Assembly (NCBI GenBank): GCA_002239005.1
Contig: MPNL01000001.1
Span: forward strand, 62,001-126,000
Source: Truepera sp. bin119
Lineage (GTDB): Bacteria > Deinococcota > Deinococci > Deinococcales > Trueperaceae
Direction: 5' to 3'
Length of the DNA: 64,000 nucleotides
Shown here: positions 5,771-16,200 of the stretch, one piece after another
Layout of the letters: each line of letters starts with the position of its first letter
Numbering within the stretch: the stretch's first letter is position 1
The notes under the pieces: generated by a model
The model's input: only the letters and a program-made list of their open reading frames with translations
Told to the model about the DNA's origin: nothing
The model's database searches: none
Position numbers and translations under genes: made by a program

Positions 5771-7521
5771 GTTACAGCGACGAAGCTATCGCGCTCCAAC
5801 TGCAATTGGGGGAAGACAGCCGCTGGGAGTTCAAGCAGATCGAGTTTGCCGGGAGCCGACCTAGGGGACCGAGCCGCGAAGATTTGGCGGATGAGATCGC
5901 GGCGTTCGCCAATGCGAACGGCGGCGTGCTGCTCTGCAGCGTCACCGACGCAGGTGAGGTGCGGGGAATGTCGCGCGAGCAGCTTGTCGAGTTGGACGCT
6001 TTGCTGGTTGAGGTGAGTTCCGACTCCATCAGGCCGTCCGTTCGCATCCGCACCTATCACAAGCAACTCCCGGATGGCAGGCGGTTACTTCTAGTCGATG
6101 TCCCGGAGGGCGATGCACAGCATGGCAGCCCCGGCGGGAGCTATGTTCGGGTAGGCGGCTCAAAACGAAGGATGACGAGTGATGAGCGGCTGCGCCTGGC
6201 GCAACAGTGGGGACAGGCGCGTTTCCTGTCGTTCGATGAGCAAGCCGTCCCGGGCACCGGCTTCAAAGCTCTGGATGAATCGCTTTGGAAACCCCTGTTG
6301 AGCGCCGAGGGGGCAGCGGACCCCGAGTTGGCACTCGAGAAGCTGGCGCTCCTGACCACCGACGAGGCCGGGATGCAGCGCGCCACAGTAGCAGGCGTGC
6401 TATTGTGCACCCGAAATCCCGAGCGATGGCTCCCCAACGCCTGCATCACGGCGACCCGTTACCGAGGAAGAGACCGCACCTCGGGCCAGATCGATGCGCA
6501 GGAAATCACCGGCCCGCTGAACAGGCAGATCAGCGATGCGGTGGCCTTCGCCGTCAGGAATATGCAGGTCGCGGCGCGCAAGGAGCCGGCGCGTGTGGAC
6601 CTGCCTCAGTACAGCGACAAGGTGCTGTTCGAGGCGCTGGTCAACGCCGTAGCACATCGCGACTATTCGATACGCGGCAGCAGAATTCGCCTGTCGATGT
6701 TCGCAGACCGCCTGGAGATTCAGTCTCCAGGCTCGTTGCCGAACAACCTGACGGTGGAGAGCATGGCGACGCGGCAAGCGACTCGCAACGAAGCATTGGC
6801 CTCGGTGCTGGGACGCATGCCGGTAGGGGGAGTCCGGGGCTCAGAGGACCGGCACTACTTCATGGAGCGCCGCGGAGATGGCGTTCCGATCATCCGGCGC
6901 GAAACCCGGGAACTCTGCGGGAAGCTGCCTGAGTACCGACTGATCGATGAGTCGGAGGTCCGCCTCATCATCCCCGCGGCAGCGCAGGAGCAGAGCCCTG
7001 CCCGCGTCGTCATCACCGTGCGGTCCGCTGGCCAGCCCTTGCTCGGTGCCGACCTGTTGACTCTTTTTCCGAACAAGACCTGGAAGCGTTCGACCACGGA
7101 CGAAAACGGTGAGGCGACCGTCGATCTGCACACGACTCACCTCCCCATGACGGTGTTCGCCTCCGCCCCCGGGTACGCTGCAAAGCTGGAACGGGAGTGG
7201 TTGCCAAGCCGAGGGGCGCTTGCGCTGGAACTTGAAGCCCTACGGGAGGGCGGCAGTATCATCTTCCCCGAGGCGACCGGCCACCTCCCGGGGCTCAAGG
7301 GTAGGCTGAACCCCATCCGCGATACCCATGACCGAACCTATCTCTACGCCTCCAATGTTGCCATCAACCAGGGAGAGCAGCAGCCGGTCCACTTCGTCCC
7401 CGGTGAAGATCTGCGGTTGATGGATGCTGAAGGCACCGAGTTGCTGGCGCGCATTGTCGACATTGTAGGCCGGTCGGCGCTTGTGGAATATCGCCCCTAT
7501 CCAGACAGAGATGGGGGGTGA
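5767..7521 (+). CDS. AlbA_2/Schlafen-type ATP-binding protein of a type I R-M locus
   Basis: A 584-residue cytosolic protein with an N-terminal AlbA_2 (Schlafen-like) domain: RWEFKQ near residue 19, then LADEIAAFANANGGVLLCSV and YVRVGGSKRRMT. A RecG-like GHKL ATPase domain follows, with FEALVNAVAHRDYSI around residue 290 and DRLEIQSPGSLP (divergent AAA_4/HATPase_c_4). The last 180 residues look like a carboxypeptidase-regulatory-like beta domain plus a variable tail. Such proteins recur inside hsd operons and defence islands as regulators or accessory factors; their exact role is unsettled. The start has GGAGG at 5756-5760 and overlaps the hsdM scar by four bases. Confidence 0.8.
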   Translation: MSYSDEAIALQLQLGEDSRWEFKQIEFAGSRPRGPSREDLADEIAAFANANGGVLLCSVTDAGEVRGMSREQLVELDALLVEVSSDSIRPSVRIRTYHKQLPDGRRLLLVDVPEGDAQHGSPGGSYVRVGGSKRRMTSDERLRLAQQWGQARFLSFDEQAVPGTGFKALDESLWKPLLSAEGAADPELALEKLALLTTDEAGMQRATVAGVLLCTRNPERWLPNACITATRYRGRDRTSGQIDAQEITGPLNRQISDAVAFAVRNMQVAARKEPARVDLPQYSDKVLFEALVNAVAHRDYSIRGSRIRLSMFADRLEIQSPGSLPNNLTVESMATRQATRNEALASVLGRMPVGGVRGSEDRHYFMERRGDGVPIIRRETRELCGKLPEYRLIDESEVRLIIPAAAQEQSPARVVITVRSAGQPLLGADLLTLFPNKTWKRSTTDENGEATVDLHTTHLPMTVFASAPGYAAKLEREWLPSRGALALELEALREGGSIIFPEATGHLPGLKGRLNPIRDTHDRTYLYASNVAINQGEQQPVHFVPGEDLRLMDAEGTELLARIVDIVGRSALVEYRPYPDRDGG

Positions 7522-7691
7522 TGGTGTGCGAACTATGGAACTGTCTGGAACCGCAAACCACTGCACCAGCCGGGGCCGATACGAGCGGGGCAACCACCGT
7601 CAACTCCCCCAGTTCGCCAGCACCGGCCAGGTAGAGCAGCCATTCGACATCAATGCGCAAGGACTGGCTGAGACCAGAGCAGAGAGCACCG

Positions 7692-9272
7692 ATGGCTAAA
7701 CAACTAGACCTGCCACACCAATACCGCCAACACCTCGAGCTCCTGCTGCGGGAACATCTCCCCACCGTAGAGGTCTGGGCCTACGGTAGCCGGGTGAATG
7801 GTCAGAGCCACGACGGTAGCGACCTCGACCTGGTGCTGCGCTCACCAGAGCTGCAGCAGATCTCCGCTGACAGTCTAGCTAGCTTCAGTGAAGCACTACG
7901 AGAGTCCGCTATCCCCTTCCTGGTAGCGGCCCACGATTGGGCAAGACTGCCGGAGCGCTTCCACTCCGAGATCGAACGGGAGCATCTGGTGCTGGTAGCA
8001 GCTGATAGCAAACCACTCGACCAGCAGAACTCGGGTATGGGGAGTGAGTGGCAGGAACTCTGCTGGGGTGATCTGGCAACCCTCGAGTACGGACGAGCCC
8101 TGCGAGGTCATCAGAGCAGAACTGGACCGATTCGGGTATTCGGCACCAATGGCCCGATCGGCTGGCATGATGAAGCGCTCTGCTCATACCCGAGTGTCGT
8201 CATTGGACGTAAAGGCGCCTACCGGGGTGTTCACTACTCGGCAGAACCCTTCTTCGTGATCGATACCGCCTTCTATCTGAAGCCGAAGGTAGAGCTTGAC
8301 ACCCGCTGGGCCTACTACCAACTGCTGACCCAAGACATCAACGGCCTGGATAGTGGCTCGGCCATACCGTCGACTAGGCGCGAGGATTTCTATAGTCTCC
8401 CGGTTCAAGTCCCACCCCTCCCCGAACAACAGACCATCGCCCAGATCCTGGGCACTCTCGACGACAAGATCGAACTGAACCGGCAGCTGAACGAGACCCT
8501 CGAGGAACTAGCGAGAGCCATCTTCAAAGACTGGTTCGTCGACTTCGGACCGGTACGAGCCAAGCTGGAAGGTCGTGATACCGGTCTGCCCAAGCAGCTG
8601 GCAGGGCTCTTCCCCGATCGATTGGTGGAGTCTGAGTTGGGGGGGATACCGGAGGGGTGGAGGATCGGATGCGCTGGAGATATCTTCGAGCAACTGCGCA
8701 ACAAGGAGAACCCATTCGCTTCGCCCGACGCCGCATTCCGTCACTTCAGTATTCCCGCTTTCGATGAAGATCGACAGCCCAAGATCGAGCGCGGTGCAAG
8801 CATCAAGAGTCAGAAATCCCAAGTGCTGCCGGGCGTTGTTCTGTTATCGAAGCTCAATCCAGAGATCGAGCGCGTCTGGCTCGTGGATGTTGAGTTGGGT
8901 GATAGGGCGGTGTGCTCGACCGAATTCCTGGTCCTTCGCCCTCGGCCGCCGTACGGACGTGCCTTTGTGTATTGCCTAACACGCTCATTTGCATTCCGGA
9001 AGAAGATTCAGGCACTGGTCACCGGGACCTCCAAGAGCCATCAACGTGCGCGAGCGAAGGAGATTCTAGACGTCCCTACCATCCTCCCACCAACGCCCCT
9101 TGCAGAATCGTTCGAGAGTATGACAGGAGCATTTCTACGTCGGACGATAGCAAGCCGTCGTGAATCTCGTGCCCTTACTTCTCTGCGGATCACGTTGCTG
9201 CCGAAGCTCGTCTCTGGCGAACTGCAGGTGCAGGACGTGCCACATTTCGCCCATGATGGCGTTCGCTCGTGA
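7692..9272 (+). CDS. hsdS: Nucleotidyltransferase fused to type I specificity subunit HsdS
   Basis: A single 526-residue frame joins two proteins that are normally separate. Residues 1-105 are a minimal nucleotidyltransferase (VWAYGSRVNG near 28-37, then GSDLDLV, the GS-DxD catalytic motif). Residues from about 116 (MGSEWQELCWGDL) are a complete HsdS. It has a first target-recognition domain, a central conserved helix (LPEQQTIAQILGTLDDKI then ELNRQLNETLEEL, ~243-280), a second recognition domain from IPEGWRIG, and a terminal repeat ending LLPKLVSGELQV. HsdS sets DNA sequence recognition for type I enzymes. The ATG at 7692 fits standalone nucleotidyltransferases. An in-frame ATG at 7653 is less likely. 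The fusion may be native or due to a lost stop. Confidence 0.85.
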   Translation: MAKQLDLPHQYRQHLELLLREHLPTVEVWAYGSRVNGQSHDGSDLDLVLRSPELQQISADSLASFSEALRESAIPFLVAAHDWARLPERFHSEIEREHLVLVAADSKPLDQQNSGMGSEWQELCWGDLATLEYGRALRGHQSRTGPIRVFGTNGPIGWHDEALCSYPSVVIGRKGAYRGVHYSAEPFFVIDTAFYLKPKVELDTRWAYYQLLTQDINGLDSGSAIPSTRREDFYSLPVQVPPLPEQQTIAQILGTLDDKIELNRQLNETLEELARAIFKDWFVDFGPVRAKLEGRDTGLPKQLAGLFPDRLVESELGGIPEGWRIGCAGDIFEQLRNKENPFASPDAAFRHFSIPAFDEDRQPKIERGASIKSQKSQVLPGVVLLSKLNPEIERVWLVDVELGDRAVCSTEFLVLRPRPPYGRAFVYCLTRSFAFRKKIQALVTGTSKSHQRARAKEILDVPTILPPTPLAESFESMTGAFLRRTIASRRESRALTSLRITLLPKLVSGELQVQDVPHFAHDGVRS

Positions 9273-9281
9273 GGGCGTAAG

Positions 9282-10082
9282 ATGGCGAGTGTCGCAACGC
9301 TCAACTCTCGGATCCAGTACACGGGAAACGAAGAATCCGTGAATTGGGAAGGGCGTGTCGTAGATAACACGAGTGGGTTTAAGCGTTACATGCGTGAAGT
9401 TGTACGTCCGCGCATCGCTGATGCTGAGTCGCACTTTGTATCCGAGCTCCGCGGTCTTGCAACGACTGGGATGGAAACGGAGTTTGTTGAGTGCGTGTTG
9501 AACGCCGCTCCGACTAGCCCGAAGGATTGGGAAGTAGGTGAAGCCCTCGCGGAATGCGCACTTCGAGACGACTCAGATAGACAGATTCTTTGGCCTTGGA
9601 ACAACGTACGAGACCGTCGAACACCACGGGCAAGCCTTCCGGGCGCTGACCTAGTTGGATTCTGCTGTGAGAAAGAGGATGTTGTTCTTCTGTTCGGCGA
9701 GGTAAAGACCTCTTGTGATACCAAAACACCCCCCGGCGTGATGAGCGGTGGGAGTGGTATGGTGTGGCAGCTTGAGCGGAGCGCTACGTGCCTCGACATC
9801 CAATGTGAGCTGCTACGATGGCTTCACGCGCGATGCAGGTCCCAACCTTACTGCGACCTCTACCGGGAGGCTGTCAAGCGTTACCTGGCGTCGGAAGGGA
9901 AGGAGCTACTTCTCGTCGGGGTATTGATTCGGGATACTGTGCCAAGTGGGCGCGACCTGACAGCACGGGGGAGAGCGCTGTCAAAGCAGCTTCAGGATCC
10001 CATCCGCACTGAGCTCATCGCTTGGTATCTGCCCGTCCCCATCTCCGACTGGCCAGCTCTAGTTCAGGGCGTGGCGCCATGA
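9282..10082 (+). CDS. PD-(D/E)XK-type nuclease partner of the adjacent helicase
   Basis: The 266-residue protein contains the elements of a PD-(D/E)XK nuclease in order: a helix with VGEALAECAL (about residue 84), then LPGADLVGF (about 118) and LLFGEVKTS (about 137), giving E...D...ExK. A Gln-rich helix with WQLERSA follows. It overlaps the helicase by ATGA (10079-10082), so the two are translationally coupled. The pairing of a short nuclease with a large superfamily 2 helicase resembles Hachiman (HamA-HamB) and AbpAB in layout. I cannot show homology to HamA (DUF1837) by eye. It lies between hsdS and hsdR with lower GC than both. Confidence 0.6.
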   Translation: MASVATLNSRIQYTGNEESVNWEGRVVDNTSGFKRYMREVVRPRIADAESHFVSELRGLATTGMETEFVECVLNAAPTSPKDWEVGEALAECALRDDSDRQILWPWNNVRDRRTPRASLPGADLVGFCCEKEDVVLLFGEVKTSCDTKTPPGVMSGGSGMVWQLERSATCLDIQCELLRWLHARCRSQPYCDLYREAVKRYLASEGKELLLVGVLIRDTVPSGRDLTARGRALSKQLQDPIRTELIAWYLPVPISDWPALVQGVAP

Positions 10083-12868
10083 CCACCGATTCCTGGGTTG
10101 TTGCTTCTATAGGAGAGGAACGGGTTCGCAATGCCGCCACCGAAGCGGGGCGTCGGCGGCTCCAGAGCGCACTAAGTATCGGTGAGTCAAAACAACTTAG
10201 CGATGAGCACCTTCGGTTCGTCGCCAATGGTCTTGAGATACGCGTACTAGACCTACTTGACAACGGAGATGCCAAAGAACTTTGTGCGGCTGCTGCCGAG
10301 GTCTTTCAGGTGGCGCGCGTGCTGCCACGGCCGGATAAACCTATGGAAGCGGCTGCAGAACTTGTACGACTCGGATGCCTCGGTATCCTGGGAGACCGGG
10401 GTGCGGATGTCAAACGGATTCTACTCGAAGAGGAAATTCCTCCCCTACCAACTAGTGCGTCCGATTGGGGAGTTCGTGTCTGGGCGACCATCTTGGATAT
10501 ATGGCTGCGCCTTCTCCGTAAGAATGGCTGGGCTGACTTGGATGCAGTTCAGGAGCGAGTCGCCAGCATTCGCTCGGAACAGAGCAATCTCGAACCACAA
10601 TTCCTGAGCAAGGCTGAAGAACAAGGAGATGCGAAGCCAGCTTGGGAGCTCGTTTCGGCTTACCACTTGGTGAAGGCCGCCGAGATTATCGGTGTGTACC
10701 AATCCCAGGGGTCGATCGACGGACACTACGATATCCGGGAGCAGCTCGAGGCACAGTTTGATCGCGCTATCGCTGCAGCGGATCGAGGGCAACTCATGGA
10801 GCGTGAGACGCTCGCCCGCCTGCTTGCCCGAACTGCTCGGACACTCGTCGACAACAGCATCTGGACAGTCACGCGGGCTGTGAATAGCCGCGTCACGGAA
10901 TTCGTCAAGTCGATGATCTCACGCGAGCGCCAGCAACCGATTTTCGATATGCTGCCTCCGCAGCGGCGCACCCTTCGTGAGAAGGGATTGCTTGGATCAG
11001 GCTATCGTTCCGTCGTTGTAAGTCTTCCGACTTCGAGCGGCAAAACGTTAATTGCACAGTTCAGGATTCTCCAGGCACTAAACCAGTTCGAACATGAGCA
11101 TGGCTGGGTTGCGTATCTTGCGCCAACGCGCGCTCTCGTTAACCAGTTGACTCTTCGCCTGCGGCGGGACTTCTCTGAAATCGGCTGTGTCGTTGAGAAA
11201 GTGAGTCCTGCCCTGGAGATAGATGGTCTCGAAGCTAGCATGCTGTCCGAGAAGGACGCTGACCAGCAGTTCCGCATTCTCGTCACGACCCCCGAAAAGC
11301 TCGATCTCATGCTGCGAGGTGGTTGGGAGCAAAAGATAGGAAGGCCACTGACCCTCGTCGTTGTGGACGAAGCGCATGGGCTTGCTTCTGCTGTGCGTGG
11401 CCTGAGACTGGAACTTCTGCTTGCCACCATCAATCGTGAGTGTCAGTTCGCACAGTTCCTGCTGCTTACACCGTTCGTTCCCAACGCTGCGGAGGTTGCA
11501 CAATGGTTGGAGCCCGAAGGCAGCATGAGCATTGAACTTGGGGTGGACTGGGTTCCGAATGACCGAGCGATCGCCATCGCGCGGCCACAGCAAGGAATGC
11601 TTCGTGGTGACTTCAAGGTAAAGCTCCTAACCCAGCACACAACTCGGGAGACGATCGAAATCCCAGAGGCACTAGAGATTGGAAACCAGCGCCCATTAGG
11701 ATTGTTATGGTCAACGGTATCCAAATCGCCTGGCAAGCTCGCGGCAGCGACGGCGCAGGTTCTTCAGCGGCGCGGTGCGGTGATCGTTCTCGTCGACAAG
11801 CCACGGAATAGTTGGGGCGTGGCCGAGGCTCTCAAAGTAGACGAGAATCGCCTGGGAGTTGGGGACGAGGGCTTGAGTGACATCAGTCATGTACAGAACT
11901 TCCTAAGGGATGAGATGGGACCAGATTTCCCTTTGATATCACTACTGGATTACGGCATAGGCGTACACCACTCTGGGCTTTCGGAAGACACCCGGGCGAT
12001 CGTTGAGTGGTTGACCGAGAAGGACAAGATACGAGTGCTCATTGCGACTACGACAATCGCCCAGGGTGTAAATTTTCCTGTATCGGGAGTAATTTTTGCC
12101 AGTCATCAATACCCTTACGGGAAAGACATGCCCCCCGAGGACTTCTGGAATATTGCGGGTCGAGCGGGCCGCATAGATCAGGGTGACCTTGGCATCATTG
12201 CGTTGGCAGGACATGACGATGCTAGGGTCGAGAAGCTTCGCGAGTATATAGGGAAATCTGTTGGCGAACTCAATTCCACACTAATTGACATGATCCAGGA
12301 GGTGTACAGGGAAGGTGACCTGCTTCACCTAGAGAAGCTAGCTTGGCGACCCGAGTGGTCAGCGTTCTTACAGTATCTCGCGCACACTTATAGGCAGGTC
12401 GACGATCATGAAAGATTTGTCGCGCAAGTAGAGCAAGTCCTTCGAGGAACCCTCGGATTCCAGGCCTTGCGCAAGAGTCATACGGGCTGGGCAGACACAT
12501 TGATAAGTGGCGTACATCAATACGCGGAGCGCATCAAGGGCAAGCCGCTGAAGCTTGTTGATGCGACGGGATTTTCTTGGGAGTCGGTCAGCAATACACT
12601 GGATCGTCTATACAGAGAAAAATTGACTGACGAAGTCTGGTCACCTGACCTCTTTCGGCAGCGACGCAACGACCTCCAACGGATGGTTGGTGTACTCCTT
12701 GAGGTTCCCGAACTCAGGATGTCACTGGAGGACCTCAACCGGACGGGGATACCCTTGCGCGGATTATCTGCGACTGGGTTCAAGGGCGCCCCCTATCTGA
12801 GATGGCTGTCGAATACTTTGCGGACGGGGATGATGGGTCTGGCGAAATTGACGCAGTCTCGGCAATGA
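10079..12868 (+). CDS. Superfamily 2 DEAD/DEAH-like helicase (HamB-like), frame broken near its C-terminus
   Basis: Starting at the ATG shared with the nuclease stop, 929 residues are encoded. A helical N-terminal region (1-280) precedes a RecA pair with motif I LPTSSGKT (about 314), motif Ib TTPEKLDL, motif II VVDEAHG (about 427), a Thr-rich motif III (LLLTPFVPNA), motif V TTTIAQGVNFP and motif VI NIAGRAGRID (about 690). The last 22 residues, after GFKGAPYLR, look non-native. One extra C in the C5 run at 12789-12793 would continue the protein as [17 protein letters not shown] into the next frame (to 13239), giving about 1,050 residues. It probably acts with the upstream nuclease in anti-phage defence. 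Confidence 0.8.
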   Translation: MTTDSWVVASIGEERVRNAATEAGRRRLQSALSIGESKQLSDEHLRFVANGLEIRVLDLLDNGDAKELCAAAAEVFQVARVLPRPDKPMEAAAELVRLGCLGILGDRGADVKRILLEEEIPPLPTSASDWGVRVWATILDIWLRLLRKNGWADLDAVQERVASIRSEQSNLEPQFLSKAEEQGDAKPAWELVSAYHLVKAAEIIGVYQSQGSIDGHYDIREQLEAQFDRAIAAADRGQLMERETLARLLARTARTLVDNSIWTVTRAVNSRVTEFVKSMISRERQQPIFDMLPPQRRTLREKGLLGSGYRSVVVSLPTSSGKTLIAQFRILQALNQFEHEHGWVAYLAPTRALVNQLTLRLRRDFSEIGCVVEKVSPALEIDGLEASMLSEKDADQQFRILVTTPEKLDLMLRGGWEQKIGRPLTLVVVDEAHGLASAVRGLRLELLLATINRECQFAQFLLLTPFVPNAAEVAQWLEPEGSMSIELGVDWVPNDRAIAIARPQQGMLRGDFKVKLLTQHTTRETIEIPEALEIGNQRPLGLLWSTVSKSPGKLAAATAQVLQRRGAVIVLVDKPRNSWGVAEALKVDENRLGVGDEGLSDISHVQNFLRDEMGPDFPLISLLDYGIGVHHSGLSEDTRAIVEWLTEKDKIRVLIATTTIAQGVNFPVSGVIFASHQYPYGKDMPPEDFWNIAGRAGRIDQGDLGIIALAGHDDARVEKLREYIGKSVGELNSTLIDMIQEVYREGDLLHLEKLAWRPEWSAFLQYLAHTYRQVDDHERFVAQVEQVLRGTLGFQALRKSHTGWADTLISGVHQYAERIKGKPLKLVDATGFSWESVSNTLDRLYREKLTDEVWSPDLFRQRRNDLQRMVGVLLEVPELRMSLEDLNRTGIPLRGLSATGFKGAPYLRWLSNTLRTGMMGLAKLTQSRQ

Positions 12869-13239
12869 CTAAGTGCTGTCGAAGCGTGTTCGGACGGCTG
12901 ACACAGACTGCATCTTGGGGGTTGGCTGCACTCCAGTCACTGACAATCGGAGACTCGATCGATTCCCTGCCAGAGGACGAGCAGCGGACACTCCGGAATC
13001 TACCGGCTCGGGTCTATTATGGCGTGAATTCCGACGAAGCAGTGGCCCTACGACTCCTAGGCGTGCCTCGTACAGCTGCCGTACCGCTAGCACAACAGCT
13101 TGGGGTAGGCGCAGCCGAACCACTGAACGAAGTGCGAGCCAAAGTTCGCAGTGCAGGTGCCGACACGTGGAAAGCTGCTTTGGGTGATCGCGGTGCGAGC
13201 TACCATTACGTTTGGTCGATCATTGAGGGTGAAGTTTGA
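12802..13239 (+). CDS. Detached C-terminal domain of the helicase (frameshifted continuation)
   Basis: The frame begins [19 protein letters not shown]. It continues with helices and [20 protein letters not shown] then [21 protein letters not shown], the kind of winged/helical end seen on large SF2 helicases. It overlaps the helicase by 67 bases in a +1-related frame, has no Shine-Dalgarno, and restores a sensible protein if one C is added to the C5 run at 12789-12793. It ends in TTGA shared with hsdR. It is most likely not an independent gene, though a reinitiated separate subunit is possible. Confidence 0.6.
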   Translation: MAVEYFADGDDGSGEIDAVSAMTKCCRSVFGRLTQTASWGLAALQSLTIGDSIDSLPEDEQRTLRNLPARVYYGVNSDEAVALRLLGVPRTAAVPLAQQLGVGAAEPLNEVRAKVRSAGADTWKAALGDRGASYHYVWSIIEGEV

Positions 13240-16200
13240 TCGGTATTGCCGAATCCGACGTCGAAGACGCTGCCCTCACCTGGCTTGGAGACCTCGGCTG
13301 GCAGGTCGCTCACGGTCCCGACATCGCTCCCGACACACCGGATGCAGAGCGCACCGATTACGGCGAAGTCGTGCTGGCACAACGCCTGCGTGATTCACTG
13401 GTCAGACTCAACCCCAATCTGCCCACCGCAGCCTTGGACGACGCCTACCGCAAGCTGACCCACCCGGAAGGCTCGACCCTCGAGGCCCGCAATCGTGCCT
13501 TCCACCGGATGACGGTAGATGGTGTAACAGTCGAATACCCCACCGCTGACGGCGAGATTCGGGGCGCACAAGTGAGGGTAATCGACTTCGACGATCCCAT
13601 CAATAACGATTGGCTGGCGGTCAACCAGTTCACCGTTGTCGAGAACAAGCGTGAGCGCCGCCCCGACATAGTGCTGTTCGTCAACGGCCTGCCCCTCGGG
13701 ATGATCGAACTCAAGAACCCGGCTGATGAAGAAACCACCATCTGGACTGCCTGGCAACAGTTCCAGACCTACAAGGTTGAAATCCCCTCGCTGTTCACCT
13801 TCAACGCAGCACTCATCGTCTCGGATGGGGTCGAGGCCCGGATCGGGACACTTACCGCCGGGAAGGAATGGTTCAAGCCCTGGCGGACAATCTCGGACGA
13901 TCCTCAGTTGCCCCAGTTGCAGGTGATGCTCGAGGGCGTCTGTACCCCAGGACAGTTTCTCGCCCTGGTCCGTGACTTCATCGTTTTCGAGGATGACGGC
14001 AGCGGTGCACTGGTCAAGAAACTGGCGGGCTACCACCAGTTCCATGCGGTCCGAGTAGGGGTTTCCGAGACCGTCCGGGCAATGGAGTTGCGAGAAGCGG
14101 CTTTGCGAGCCTCGGCGTCGAGCACCAGATCGGGCGGCGCCCCGGGCGACCGCCGCATCGGGGTGGTCTGGCACACCCAGGGCTCAGGCAAGAGCCTGAC
14201 CATGGCCTTCTATGCCGGGCGCATCATCCGCGAACCGGCGATGGAGAACCCGACCGTAGTGGTGCTCACCGATCGCAACGACCTCGACGATCAGCTCTTC
14301 GGTACCTTCTCCCGCTGCCAGGAGCTCCTGCGCCAGCCTCCAGTGCAGGCGGAGAGCCGCTCCGACCTACGCAACAAGCTATCGGTGGAGTCCGGCGGCG
14401 TGGTCTTCACCACCATCCAGAAGTTCTTCCCTGATGAGGAAAGCGCCAGCCAGGCAGGCCGCCACCCAACACTCTCCGAACGCCGCAACATCGTGGTCAT
14501 CGCCGACGAGGCCCATCGGAGTCAGTACGACTTCATCGACGGCTACGCTCGTCACCTGCGCGATGCCCTGCCCAATGCCTCCTTCGTTGGCTTCACGGGG
14601 ACGCCCATTGAACTCAGGGACGCCAACACCCGGACTGTCTTCGGCGACTACATCAGCATCTACGATGTCCAACGCTCGGTCGAGGATGGGGCGACGGTTC
14701 CGATCTACTACGAGAGCAGACTTGCCAAGCTTTCCCTCGACGAAGACGAACGACCGAAGATCGATCCCGACTTTGAGGAGGTGACCGAGGGGGAAGAGGT
14801 AGAGCGCAAGGAGAAGCTCAAGACCAAATGGGTGCAGCTTGAAGCGATCGTCGGGACACCAAGGCGCTTGGCACTGGTTGCGCGAGATGTCGTCGCGCAT
14901 TTCGAGCAACGACTCGAGGTCATGGCTGGCAAGGCACTAGTGGTCTGCATGAGCCGGCGGATCTGTATCGACCTCTACCGCGAGCTAGTGCGGCTACGCC
15001 CAGACTGGCACGGCGATGAGGATGGGGAGGGAGTCATGAAAGTTGTGATGACCGGCTCCGCCACCGACCCGCCAGAGTGGCAACCGCATATCCGCAACAA
15101 GCCCCGGCGTGAAGCACTGGCCAGACGGTTCCGCGACCCTGATGATCCACTCCAGGTCGTCCTGGTGCGCGACATGTGGCTCACCGGCTTCGACGCACCG
15201 AGCTTGCACACCATGTATGTCGACAAGCCGATGAAGGGCCACGGGCTGATGCAGGCGATCGCTCGGGTCAACCGGGTGTTCAGGGACAAGCCGGGGGGTC
15301 TCGTTGTCGATTACCTGGGCTTTGCCCCCGAATTGAAACAGGCCCTAGCGACCTACACTGAGAGCGGCGGCAGCGGGCAGACGGCACTCGATCAGGAAGA
15401 GGCGGTCAAGGTGATGCTGGAGAAGTACGAGATCTGCTGCGACCTGTTCCACGGCTTCGACTGGTCGAAGTGGGTAACCGGAACATCGGCGGAGCGGCTG
15501 AGTCTCTTACCCTCGGCACAGGAGCACATCCTGGCTCAGGAGAACGGCAAGGACCGCTGCATCCAGCTGGTTCGTGAGCTCTCCCAGGCCTTCGCCCTGG
15601 CGGTGCCTCACGAGGCGGCGCTGCGCATCCGGGATGATGTCGAATTCTTCCAGACAGTGCGGGCCGGACTCGCCAAGCGCGCCCCCGGCACTGCCCGTTC
15701 GGACGAGGAGCTAGACCATGCTATACGCCAGATCATCTCTCGCGCACTGGTCCCTGAGGGGGTGATCGACATCTTCACCGCCGCTGGCCTAGCGAAGCCC
15801 GACATCTCGGTCCTCTCCGATGAGTTCCTTGCCGAGGTGCGGGATATGCCCCAGCCCAACCTTGCCATCGAACTGCTGCAGAAACTACTCAGGGGCGAAC
15901 TGGCCACTCGCCACCGTAAGAATGTCGTTCAAGCCCGCTCCTTCGCCGAGATGCTGGAGCGGACCCTCCATCGCTATCAGAACCGCACCGTCGAGACCGC
16001 CCAGGTGATCGAAGAGTTGATCGAGCTCGCCCAGGAAATGCGCGAAGCGAATGCCCGAGGCGAGGAACTCGGACTGTCAGAAGAGGAACTCGCCTTCTAC
16101 GATGCCCTGGAGACCAATGACAGTGCTGTCAAGGTGCTCGGTGACGATACCCTCCGCACCATTGCCCGGGAGCTGGTCAAGACCATTCGTCACAATGTCA

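Noticed and set aside
5089-6066. Long minus-strand open frame of 325 codons with an LPATGG stretch that looks like a sortase signal
   Set aside because: It is antisense to mobA and the AlbA_2 gene, whose plus-strand frames have clear domains; no ribosome-binding site and no family similarity. LPATGG lacks a following membrane helix and charged tail.
9282-13239. Firm assignment of the nuclease-helicase pair as Hachiman HamAB
   Set aside because: Domain order fits, but the nuclease does not show the DUF1837 sequence pattern I would expect, so only a resemblance in layout is claimed.
13395-14174. Minus-strand 259-codon frame inside hsdR
   Set aside because: Antisense to a gene with complete HsdR motifs; no start signal.
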